DNA of 9,378 nt from Candidatus Nomurabacteria bacterium (GCA_029882015.1 JAOULM010000026.1:1-9378), one strand, 5' to 3'. Shown: positions 1-6,365, counted from the stretch's first letter. Notes: generated by a model from the letters alone, not told the origin. Numbers and translations: made by a program.

Positions 1-3
1 ATC

Positions 4-76
4 GAGTGATTAGCTCAGTTGGTAGAGCGTCCGCTTGACTTGCGGAAGGCCACAGGTTCGAGCCCTGTATCACTCA
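4..76 (+). tRNA. tRNA-Val (anticodon GAC)
   Basis: The cloverleaf folds fully. The acceptor stem GAGTGAT (4-10) pairs with ATCACTC (69-75). The D stem is GCTC/GAGC, the anticodon stem TCCGC/GCGGA, and the T stem ACAGG/CCTGT around a TTCGAGC loop. The anticodon loop TTGACTT (35-41) places GAC at 37-39, so the tRNA reads GUC/GUU valine codons. The discriminator base is A76. CCA is not encoded (the next bases are CCC), so a CCA-adding enzyme is needed. The base after the anticodon, tRNA position 37, is U, where a purine is nearly universal. The tsaD start codon follows after only three bases. The promoter would lie left of the window. Confidence 0.93.
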
Positions 77-79
77 CCC

Positions 80-1351
80 ATGAAAATCCTTGCAATTGAA
101 ACATCATGTGACGAAACAGCGATTTCGCTGGTCAATGTAACCGGAGGTAACTCAAATCCGGCTTTTTCTGTGTTGGGGAACGTTGTTCTGTCTCAGGCTG
201 CAAAACATGCGGAATTCGGCGGAGTCTTCCCCAGTCTGGCTAAACGCGAACATGCTGAACACATAACATCAGTATTGGAACAGGTGTTAAAGCAGTCTGG
301 CCATTTAACTATTAGCGCTAATAGTTTATTAAAAGATGATGCTGGTAAAATGAGGGAAATGCATTCGGCGCTGGAACGCGAACCAGAGCTAGAGAAAAAG
401 CTTGTTGATTTTATTACAACCCACAAAAAACCAGACATCGATCACATTGTCGTAACTGCGGGACCAGGGTTAGAGCCTGCGCTATGGATTGGAATTAATT
501 TTGCACAAGTTCTAAATATTGCGTGGGGTATACCCCTGTGGCCGGTAAACCATATGGAGGGGCATATTTTGTCAGTGCTCGCACCAAACCAAGACGGAAA
601 TCAAATTACACTTTCTGATATTCAATTTCCCGCATTGTCATTGCTAATTTCTGGTGGACACACCGAATTGGTATTAATGCGGGATTGGTTCGAGTACGAT
701 GTCATAGGAAAAACACGCGATGATGCCGTCGGCGAGGCGTTTGATAAAACGGCACGTCTGTTGGGGCTGCCATATCCAGGTGGTCCAGAGATATCCCACT
801 TGGCTGAACAAGCCACCACCACCTCCCCTGATGCAGGGGAGGTGCCAAGGGACGAGGCGGAGGGGTATAAAAAAAATACCCCCCAAGATATAAATACCCC
901 TCAGTCTCGCTACATAGGGGAGCAGGAAATTAAACTACCCCGCCCCATGATACACACAGATGATTATGATTTTTCATTTTCTGGTATTAAAACAGCAGTT
1001 CGATATATGGTTCAAGAATTAGAAGCCAGCAAAACTTTGAAGGAAAATAAAGCCAACATAGCCCGCGAATTTCAAAATGCCGTCACTGATGTATTGGTTA
1101 AAAAAACCATGCGCGCCATAGACGAATTTGGATGTAAAACATTAATCATAGGTGGTGGTGTTTCTGCAAACAAACATATCCGAAATGAATTTGAAACAAT
1201 CACAAAAAATTCTGGTGTTAAATTGTTAATTCCTGAATTCAATCTGTCTACCGACAATTCACTAATGATTGCCATCGCTGGATATTTTCAAATTATGCGT
1301 AATAAAAAAAGCCCGGACATAATCCGGGCTCAGGGTAATTTAGGGTTTTAA
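80..1351 (+). CDS. tsaD: tRNA N6-threonylcarbamoyladenosine (t6A) transferase TsaD
   Basis: TsaD (Kae1/YgjD/Gcp family, ASKHA fold) transfers the threonylcarbamoyl group from its AMP ester to A37 of ANN-decoding tRNAs in the cytoplasm, together with TsaB and TsaE. The 423-aa product shows the family hallmarks in order: N-terminal phosphate loop (ILAIETSCDETA, 3-14), HAEFGGVFP (43-51), metal-binding NHMEGH (His158 and His162), SGGHTEL (191-197), DFSFSGIKTAV (297-307), GGGVSANKHIR (358-368) and the metal ligand Asp392 in TDNS. It is longer than the usual 330-350 aa for two reasons: a helical insert at about 77-118, and a low-complexity insert at about 246-282 encoded by a palindromic repeat. 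The ATG at 80 is chosen because the family N-terminus begins there and upstream in-frame codons lie inside the tRNA. No Shine-Dalgarno is visible; co-transcription with the tRNA is likely. Confidence 0.97.
   Translation: MKILAIETSCDETAISLVNVTGGNSNPAFSVLGNVVLSQAAKHAEFGGVFPSLAKREHAEHITSVLEQVLKQSGHLTISANSLLKDDAGKMREMHSALEREPELEKKLVDFITTHKKPDIDHIVVTAGPGLEPALWIGINFAQVLNIAWGIPLWPVNHMEGHILSVLAPNQDGNQITLSDIQFPALSLLISGGHTELVLMRDWFEYDVIGKTRDDAVGEAFDKTARLLGLPYPGGPEISHLAEQATTTSPDAGEVPRDEAEGYKKNTPQDINTPQSRYIGEQEIKLPRPMIHTDDYDFSFSGIKTAVRYMVQELEASKTLKENKANIAREFQNAVTDVLVKKTMRAIDEFGCKTLIIGGGVSANKHIRNEFETITKNSGVKLLIPEFNLSTDNSLMIAIAGYFQIMRNKKSPDIIRAQGNLGF
812..928 (+). repeat. In-frame palindromic repeat element inside tsaD
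   Basis: This segment breaks the conserved TsaD sequence between the HLAEQ and IKLPRPM blocks (residues about 246-282). It contains a perfect 11-bp hairpin, CACCTCCCCTG/CAGGGGAGGTG with loop ATG (820-844). A second hairpin, GGGGTAT/ATACCCC (862-882), has an all-A loop. A weaker pairing of CCCCT with AGGGG (897-920) encloses a GTCTCGCT segment. Its G/C-tract composition is unlike the flanking gene. The hairpin order and motifs resemble a dispersed palindrome I recognise from many bacterial genomes. Here it keeps the frame and adds about 37-39 hydrophilic residues. The exact edges are estimates, since no target duplication is obvious. Confidence 0.75.
1304..1330 (-). terminator. Rho-independent terminator of purM, lying inside tsaD
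   Basis: An 8-bp stem AGCCCGGA/TCCGGGCT (1310-1317 and 1323-1330) has a 5-base loop. On the minus strand it is followed directly by seven T (1310-1304 complement). It sits 22 bases past the purM stop codon. On the plus strand no T tract follows, so it acts leftward. The same bases encode TsaD residues about 409-418. Confidence 0.85.
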
Positions 1352-1352
1352 A

Positions 1353-2498
1353 TTATAGATAGTGGACAATGTTTTTTTCTCCAGTAGAAAATTTTGAACG
1401 AATTTTAATGTTAGGTTTATCTTCTTTGCATATATGCCCACAAAACTGAGCCTCTATGTTGAATTTTTTTGCCAACATAATGACCCTATCCATATCTTTT
1501 CTATCCACAACAAGCAATACTCCTTGCCCACCATTCCAAGATCCATAAACTTCTTGATTGGACATACCACGAACTTCTTTTAACTCATCCATTATAGCTG
1601 GAGGATTAAATAGATCAAAAAGATAAGCTGATAATTCTTTTGGTTTCAAAAAATCTTCAGCTAACTTTCCAACAATTCCTCCTCCGGTGATATGCGCAAT
1701 TGCATGAACGTTAACATAGCTATCATTTCCATACCAACCACTTAGATGAGAAAGAAATATATCGTATAGTGTTGATGGGGTTGAACAAGCCAAGACGTCT
1801 GCTTTTGCAGATTCTTTTTTATACCAATCCGGCCCATGCTTTATCTCCAGTGCCTTACGCACAGAAGAAATACCATTACTACGAAAACCATATTCACGTA
1901 AAGCAATAACAATTTGACCATCAGCAATATTTTTTCCTGTTATCATTTTATCTGGATGAAATATTCCTGTGGCAAATCCTGCAATATTAAACATATTCTT
2001 TGCCATTGGATTCGTTGAACCAACACAAGCTCCAAGCTCGGCAGTTTCCCCTTTTAATACAACAATTTTTTGTTCTTTGGCAAGATCACCTAATCCACGT
2101 ATCATTTCTGCAAAGTTGTTATATGTCTCACTTCCGGGTTCCCCCAAAGTATTAACATCCAACACACTTGAAAAAATAACAGGGAGCCCTCCATAACGAG
2201 TGATATCACCAGCGGTCATGGCGTAAACATCTTGATAGGCATTCCTATAAGACTCTGCAGAATCAATAATTATAACTTTTGTTCCCACACCATCAGGAGC
2301 AATGTCCACAAAGTATCCTTTTGGTACGCTTGTTATTTCATAAGGGCGTGGTCCACGAAAACCTTTTGATAAATCATGAATATTCACAAAAGGAGAATTG
2401 TTAAAAGTTGCCCGACACATATCTGAAGCAAATTTACTAAAATCATCTCCGAGTTTGACGTCCACACCGTCTTCTAAGTATTTTGAATTGTTTCCCAT
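1353..2498 (-). CDS. purM: PurM-like protein: phosphoribosylformylglycinamidine cyclo-ligase (AIR synthetase) family
   Basis: The 381-aa product belongs to the PurM (AIR synthetase) family, which closes FGAM to aminoimidazole ribonucleotide with ATP in de novo purine synthesis. Visible signatures are the N-terminal YLEDGVDVKLGDDF, DGVGTKV (ATP/substrate loop), KGETAE (matching VGGETAE), FRSNGISSVRK (matching PHSNGYSLVRK) and HAIAHITGGG. Several positions diverge: CVNDLVVQGAEP of E. coli is replaced by TAGDITRYGGLP, LLxPTRIY by CSTPSTLY, and FNxGxGM by WNGGQGV. It is about 35 residues longer than the E. coli enzyme. No other purine gene is nearby, so the substrate is uncertain and a related PurM-superfamily activity is possible. 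It converges with tsaD with one base between stops. The ATG at 2498 is the first codon of the conserved N-terminal region. Confidence 0.85.
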   Translation of the reverse strand: MGNNSKYLEDGVDVKLGDDFSKFASDMCRATFNNSPFVNIHDLSKGFRGPRPYEITSVPKGYFVDIAPDGVGTKVIIIDSAESYRNAYQDVYAMTAGDITRYGGLPVIFSSVLDVNTLGEPGSETYNNFAEMIRGLGDLAKEQKIVVLKGETAELGACVGSTNPMAKNMFNIAGFATGIFHPDKMITGKNIADGQIVIALREYGFRSNGISSVRKALEIKHGPDWYKKESAKADVLACSTPSTLYDIFLSHLSGWYGNDSYVNVHAIAHITGGGIVGKLAEDFLKPKELSAYLFDLFNPPAIMDELKEVRGMSNQEVYGSWNGGQGVLLVVDRKDMDRVIMLAKKFNIEAQFCGHICKEDKPNIKIRSKFSTGEKNIVHYL

Positions 2499-2528
2499 AA
2501 TTAAGTATTTAGTTTTTAATTTAAATCA

Positions 2529-2557
2529 ACTCTACACCCCAAAACTGTAAAGGTCAA
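2529..2557 (-). promoter_or_regulatory. Probable purM promoter
   Basis: On the minus strand, TTGACC (complement of 2552-2557) and TAGAGT (complement of 2529-2534) are separated by 17 bp, a sigma70-type layout with 5/6 and 4/6 matches. The predicted start lies about 25 bases upstream of the purM ATG. That leader is A/T-rich with no Shine-Dalgarno. Confidence 0.45.
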
Positions 2558-2582
2558 TATTCTTTCAAAAAACCTATATAGA

Positions 2583-2591
2583 TGCTACAAT
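2583..2591 (+). promoter_or_regulatory. Extended -10 promoter of valS (near-leaderless)
   Basis: TGCTACAAT is an extended -10 box, identical to the one before prsW. Counting six bases after the box puts the transcription start near 2598, about five bases before the ATG at 2603. This decides the start codon: the in-frame ATG at 2582 lies in front of the box and would not be in the transcript. A weak -35 candidate, TTTCAA (2563-2568), lies 17 bp upstream. Confidence 0.6.
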
Positions 2592-2602
2592 TTCTCCTAT
2601 CT

Positions 2603-4870
2603 ATGGCGGAATTACCCGAGAAATTTACAAAACCGTACGACTCGACATCTGTCGAGGACTCTATTTACAGCTTGTGGGAAAAATCAGGATATTTTAATCC
2701 TGATACCTGCGCCAGTGATGGCGTATGTGAACCCGATGCAGATCCATTTTCAATTGTATTACCTCCACCGAACGTAACTGGAACACTGCACACCGGACAC
2801 TCGTTAATGCTAGCCATCCAGGACACCATGGTGCGTTTTAACCGCATGCAAGGCAAGAAAACGCTATGGCTACCGGGAACGGACCATGCGGCTATTTCAA
2901 CGGAAAATGTCATCGTAAAACAACTGACCAAAGAGAAAACAAGCAAATTTAAAATTGGTCGCAAAGCGTTCATGGAACGCGTTAATGCATTTGCACAAGA
3001 ATCACACGACACGATTGTCAGCCAAACCAAAAAAATGGGAGCCAGTCTGGATTGGTCACGCGAGGCTTTTACCCTGGATGAACCACGTCAGCGCGCCGTC
3101 TACACCGCGTTTGAACAAATGTACAACGATGGGCTAATTTACCGTGGGGACCGTATTGTGAACTGGGACCCCAAAGGTCAGACAACCGTTTCAGATGACG
3201 AAGTAAATCACGAAGAACGCGATGCAAAAATGTACACGTTCAAATATTCTGCTGACTTCCCTTTTGCTATTGCGACAACTCGACCTGAAACTAAATTAGG
3301 TGATACTGCTGTTGCGGTAAACCCAAATGATGAACGATACAAACAATATATCGGTCAGGAATTCTCATTTAATTTTGCAGGTGCCGATGTAACCGTAACG
3401 GTTATCGGTGATGAACATGTTGATGCTGAATTTGGAACAGGAGCATTGGGGGTGACACCGGCTCATAGCCAAACCGATTGGGATATTGCCCAGCGCCACA
3501 GTCTGCCCAGCAAACAAGTCATCAACGAATACGCCAAAATGATGGTGGGAATGGATGGTGTTGTAGGGGAAAAAACAGAAAATGCCCGAACCGCTGTTGT
3601 TGCATGGTTAGAATCCGAGGGATTAATGGAAAAAATCGAGGATATAAAACAGAACATCTCGTTATCCGAACGCACCAAGGCAATCATCGAACCATTACCT
3701 AAAACACAATGGTGGATTGATGTAAACAAACCTATCGAGGCACGCGAGGGCAAAACACTAAAAGAATTAATGTTAGACGCCGTACGTAGCGGAGATGTTG
3801 GAATTTTACCAGACCGATTCGAGAAAACTTATTTCAATTGGATCGAAAACTTGCGCGACTGGAACATCAGTCGTCAGATTTGGTATGGACACCGTGTTCC
3901 TGTTTGGTATCACGACACCTGTCAAAAAATTGAAGAAGTCGAGAATAATAAAATAAAGAGTTTTTCACTTGAGCCCATCGTTGGACTTTTTCCCCCAAAA
4001 GGAGATAAAGAAGACCAATTTGGTTGCCCTCACTGTCAGGCAACAGATTTACCATTAGAACATTTTTCACAAGACGAAGATACATTGGACACATGGTTCA
4101 GTTCTGGGTTGTGGACATTCAGCACATTGGGATGGCCTGATGAAACGGATGATTTGAAAACATTTCACCCAACCAGCGTTCTGGAAACAGGACACGATAT
4201 TATATTCTTCTGGGTGGCGCGTATGATTTTGATGAGCACCTACCTGCTGGGCGAGGTGCCTTTTAAAACGGTGTATATGCACGGTATGGTGTTAGATAAA
4301 AATGGCAAAAAAATGAGCAAATCAAATCCAGAAACTGCTATTGACCCATTGGAATCAATCGAGAAATTTGGAACAGATGCCTTGCGTATGGCAATGCTCG
4401 TCGGTGTTGGACCTGGGCAAAATGTGGCGCTGGGTGATGACAAGATAAAAGCCTATCGCAAATTTTCAAACAAAATCTGGAATGCGACTCGGTTTGTAAT
4501 TGAAAATGCCGGAGATATTGACCTGAATACAAAACCGGAAATAAAACCAGAGCACCAAGAATTTATTAATCAGTGGGAAACATTGATTGCAGAAATTACT
4601 GGTGAGATGAACGAATATAAATTCTATTTGGTAGCAGAAAAACTGTATCATTTCTTTTGGCATACCTTTGCGGATATTATTATCGAGGAATGCAAAAAAG
4701 ATTTAAATGATTCATCACAATACACACTGTCTTATCTATTGGTTCAGCAGATCAAATCCCTGCATCCATTCATGCCGTTTATCACCGAGGAAATTTGGCA
4801 GTCTCTGCCTGATAATTTAAAAGCTGGCGAACGTGACATTTTAATGGTGGCAAATTGGCCCAAAAGTTAA
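2603..4870 (+). CDS. valS: Valyl-tRNA synthetase
   Basis: This class I aminoacyl-tRNA synthetase (755 aa) attaches valine to tRNA-Val in the cytoplasm. In order it shows the N-terminal MAELPEKFTKPYD, the HIGH-type motif HTGH (63-66) in PPPNVTGTLHTGH, GTDHA (92-96), the CP1 editing domain with TTRPETKLGDTAV (from 225) and SERTKAIIEP, a zinc-site pair Cys440 and CPHC (475-478), DTWFSSGLW, the KMSKS loop (570-574), and an anticodon-binding domain ending in HPFMPFITEEIWQ. The protein stops soon after this. The C-terminal coiled-coil arm that contacts the tRNA elbow in typical ValRS (880-950 aa) is absent. The ATG at 2603 is preferred over 2582, which falls upstream of the -10 box. A tRNA-Val lies 2.5 kb to the left. 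Confidence 0.97.
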   Translation: MAELPEKFTKPYDSTSVEDSIYSLWEKSGYFNPDTCASDGVCEPDADPFSIVLPPPNVTGTLHTGHSLMLAIQDTMVRFNRMQGKKTLWLPGTDHAAISTENVIVKQLTKEKTSKFKIGRKAFMERVNAFAQESHDTIVSQTKKMGASLDWSREAFTLDEPRQRAVYTAFEQMYNDGLIYRGDRIVNWDPKGQTTVSDDEVNHEERDAKMYTFKYSADFPFAIATTRPETKLGDTAVAVNPNDERYKQYIGQEFSFNFAGADVTVTVIGDEHVDAEFGTGALGVTPAHSQTDWDIAQRHSLPSKQVINEYAKMMVGMDGVVGEKTENARTAVVAWLESEGLMEKIEDIKQNISLSERTKAIIEPLPKTQWWIDVNKPIEAREGKTLKELMLDAVRSGDVGILPDRFEKTYFNWIENLRDWNISRQIWYGHRVPVWYHDTCQKIEEVENNKIKSFSLEPIVGLFPPKGDKEDQFGCPHCQATDLPLEHFSQDEDTLDTWFSSGLWTFSTLGWPDETDDLKTFHPTSVLETGHDIIFFWVARMILMSTYLLGEVPFKTVYMHGMVLDKNGKKMSKSNPETAIDPLESIEKFGTDALRMAMLVGVGPGQNVALGDDKIKAYRKFSNKIWNATRFVIENAGDIDLNTKPEIKPEHQEFINQWETLIAEITGEMNEYKFYLVAEKLYHFFWHTFADIIIEECKKDLNDSSQYTLSYLLVQQIKSLHPFMPFITEEIWQSLPDNLKAGERDILMVANWPKS

Positions 4871-4875
4871 GGTTT

Positions 4876-4933
4876 GTCATTCTGAATTTATTTCAGAATC
4901 TAATTCTAGATCCTGAAACAGGTTCAGGATGAC
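4876..4933. repeat. REP-like composite palindrome between valS and prsW
   Basis: The element is closed by GTCAT (4876-4880) and ATGAC (4929-4933). Inside are two hairpins: ATTCTGAA/TTCAGAAT (4879-4886, 4892-4899) and ATCCTGAA/TTCAGGAT (4910-4917, 4923-4930). The motifs match a dispersed GTCATTCTGAA...GTTCAGGATGAC palindrome type that I recognise from several bacterial groups. It starts five bases after the valS stop and may fold at the 3' end of that mRNA. No T tract follows, so a standard terminator role is doubtful. Its right end also supplies a -35-like ATGACG (4929-4934). Confidence 0.75.
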
Positions 4934-4956
4934 GCGTATTCCAGCCATGCTACAAT
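4929..4956 (+). promoter_or_regulatory. Extended -10 promoter of prsW (leaderless)
   Basis: TGCTACAAT (4948-4956) is an extended -10 box. ATGACG (4929-4934) at a 16-bp spacing is a plausible -35 (4/6). Six bases separate the box from the prsW ATG, so the predicted first nucleotide of the transcript is the A of the start codon. Confidence 0.65.
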
Positions 4957-4962
4957 AGTCAT

Positions 4963-5673
4963 ATGGAATTTTTTGGATCAATACCATGGCAAACATGGGT
5001 CTGGGCTTTTATTGGAGGTGTTATTCCAACTTTTTTTTGGTTATGGTTTTGGTTACGATACGACCAGAAACATCCTGAACCCAAGGGTCTTCTTTTTTTA
5101 GTGTTTCTTGGTGGGGCATTATCGACTATGATTGCTCTGCCTTTGCAAAACTGGTTATCACGATTGATTGTCATGGCTATCCCATTTACTATTGCTCTGG
5201 CCTTTTCCGAGGAACTTATAAAATATATTTTTGCCAGAGTAATCGCCCTGCGTACTAAATTTTTTGACGAACCCCGAGACGCGGTTGTTTATCTGGTTAC
5301 AGCGGCTTTGGGGTTTGCTGCTATCGAAAATGCATTGTATCTATTGGATCCATTGATTAATCGCGATATAGGGTTGACTATTGCTACCGGAAACTTGCGA
5401 TTTATTGGGGCGACTGTTTTGCACACCGTTGGAGCTGGAATTTTGGGATTAGCTATTGGGTTAGCATTTTATAAACCAAAATTGGTAAAATTTATACATT
5501 TTCTTGGTGGAATAATAGCAGCCACAGCAGTTCATGCCTTGTTTAACTATTTTATAGATAAAAATACACAGGAAAGCTTTATTATTACATTTGGAGTGCT
5601 GTGGATAACCTTGATTACCACTGTTTTGTTATTCACAAAACTGCGAAACATTCGTCCACGTCGCGTGGTATAA
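4963..5673 (+). CDS. prsW: PrsW-family intramembrane metalloprotease
   Basis: This 236-aa polytopic membrane protein belongs to the PrsW family (CPBP/Abi-related intramembrane proteases), whose founding member cleaves the anti-sigma factor RsiW in Bacillus. Hydrophobic segments lie at about 12-31, 42-60, 68-82, 107-121, 148-170, 178-197 and 205-225. The family's polar residues are present: Glu83-Glu84 with Lys87 in EELIK, Glu122-Asn123 in GFAAIEN, His154 in HTVGAG, and His191 with Asn195 in HALFN. No anti-sigma factor is nearby, so the substrate is unknown. The protein ends in a basic tail (RNIRPRR). The ATG at 4963 coincides with the predicted transcription start. Its stop codon lies within the -10 box of hsp20, only 11 bases before the next start, but hsp20 appears to have its own promoter. 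Confidence 0.9.
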   Translation: MEFFGSIPWQTWVWAFIGGVIPTFFWLWFWLRYDQKHPEPKGLLFLVFLGGALSTMIALPLQNWLSRLIVMAIPFTIALAFSEELIKYIFARVIALRTKFFDEPRDAVVYLVTAALGFAAIENALYLLDPLINRDIGLTIATGNLRFIGATVLHTVGAGILGLAIGLAFYKPKLVKFIHFLGGIIAATAVHALFNYFIDKNTQESFIITFGVLWITLITTVLLFTKLRNIRPRRVV

Positions 5674-5674
5674 T
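5656..5674 (+). promoter_or_regulatory. Extended -10 promoter of hsp20, with small inverted repeat
   Basis: TGGTATAAT (5666-5674) is a near-consensus extended -10 box that contains the prsW stop codon TAA. The predicted start is near 5681, four bases before the ATG. A 5-bp inverted repeat CCACG-TCG-CGTGG (5656-5668) overlaps the 5' edge of the box and could be an operator. It does not resemble the CIRCE heat-shock operator. Confidence 0.6.
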
Positions 5675-5684
5675 ATTTTCATAT

Positions 5685-6137
5685 ATGGCAAGATCACTTT
5701 GGGACAAATTAACAGGAGCGGTAACCATGGATGACCAAATCCAGGATGATGATTCACAAATGTTTGATGATAATTCTTTTGATAATGGACTAAGCTCCTT
5801 CGATGAACCCGAGGACGGCGAGCTAGCCGTAGATGTTTATGATACCGGTGATACCATAATCGTAAAGACCATGACAGCTGGTGTCAAAAAAGCAAACCTT
5901 GAAATAGAAATTTCACGCGAGGAAGTCACAATACGTGGTGAACGCCACGAAGAAAACGAAGGTGGCGACACTAATTATCATCATCGTGAACTATATTGGG
6001 GTGGATTTTCACGAACTATTATTTTACCTGACGAAATCGACATAGACGAAGCCGAAGCAACAGAAGACCATGGATTAGTTACACTGATTTTGCCAAAAAT
6101 ACACAGAGACCGTAAAGCTCAACTGAAAATCAAGTAA
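5685..6137 (+). CDS. Small heat-shock protein, Hsp20/alpha-crystallin family
   Basis: This 150-aa cytoplasmic holdase chaperone binds unfolding proteins without ATP. A short N-terminal region (MARSLWDKLTGAV) leads into an acidic low-complexity stretch (about 16-46). The alpha-crystallin domain covers about 47-140: ELAVDVYDTGDTIIV, MTAGVKKANLEIEI, VTIRGER, ELYWGGFSRTIILPDEID and LVTLILPK. A short basic tail (RDRKAQLKIK) carries no clear I-x-I assembly motif. The ATG at 5685 fits the N-terminus I recall for this family in Parcubacteria and the promoter just upstream. An internal ATG at 5727 (Met15) is preceded by AGGAG eight bases upstream, the only good Shine-Dalgarno match I found in the window, so a shorter second product is conceivable. 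It is followed by its own hairpin terminator. Confidence 0.95.
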   Translation: MARSLWDKLTGAVTMDDQIQDDDSQMFDDNSFDNGLSSFDEPEDGELAVDVYDTGDTIIVKTMTAGVKKANLEIEISREEVTIRGERHEENEGGDTNYHHRELYWGGFSRTIILPDEIDIDEAEATEDHGLVTLILPKIHRDRKAQLKIK

Positions 6138-6172
6138 ATTTAAAAGGCTCACTATGTGAGCTTTTTAAATTT
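6136..6172. terminator. Long hairpin terminator after hsp20
   Basis: A 17-bp stem runs from 6136-6152 to 6156-6172, with a GCTCAC/GTGAGC core and AT-rich flanks (one G:T pair) and a 3-base loop. T5 follows the core on the right, and the complement of AAAA follows on the left, so it can stop transcription in both directions. The stem takes in the last two bases of the hsp20 stop codon. Confidence 0.85.
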
Positions 6173-6343
6173 ATTCTGGGGGGCAGATCGGTCACGAATC
6201 ACTACTGATTATTCTCGCCATGCTCGAATAATTACGTGTGTTCGCTACCCCACCTCACCCGCGTTCCGTCGCTACGCTTACTCACGCTTGGTTCCGGTTT
6301 TCTCGCCTGCACGTATGTGCCAAAAGGCACATACTCCCCTCGC
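6173..6343. other. GC-rich non-coding gap with palindromes
   Basis: These 170 bases hold no credible gene; open frames through here run antisense into the tRNA-Phe and lack protein-like sequence. Visible structure: an imperfect hairpin ATTATTC...GAATAAT around GC-CAT-GC (6210-6234), and a perfect 9-bp hairpin GTATGTGCC-AAAA-GGCACATAC (6313-6334). C/G content is well above the flanking genes. It looks like degenerate dispersed-repeat DNA, but a structured RNA cannot be excluded. Confidence 0.5.
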
Positions 6344-6365
6344 AAAAAATCCCCTTTCGGGGATT
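6344..6365 (-). terminator. Terminator downstream of tRNA-Phe
   Basis: On the minus strand, a 7-bp stem AATCCCC/GGGGATT with a GAAA tetraloop (6348-6365) is followed by further T (complement of A at 6344-6347). It begins five bases past the tRNA-Phe 3' end, so it closes the leftward 93-aa gene plus tRNA unit. Confidence 0.85.

Noticed and set aside
35..79. A longer tsaD start (TTG at 35) giving 15 extra residues
   Set aside because: These codons lie inside the tRNA-Val gene, and the family N-terminus begins at the ATG at 80.
812..928. Insertion sequence or inactivating insertion in tsaD
   Set aside because: There is no transposase, the reading frame is intact and all downstream catalytic motifs are present.
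2582..2602. ValS start at the ATG at 2582
   Set aside because: This ATG overlaps the front of the extended -10 box, so it would not be in the transcript. The conserved N-terminus starts at 2603.
5601..5684. Hsp20 start at TTG 5601 inside prsW
   Set aside because: It overlaps prsW, lacks family similarity and lies upstream of the hsp20 promoter box.
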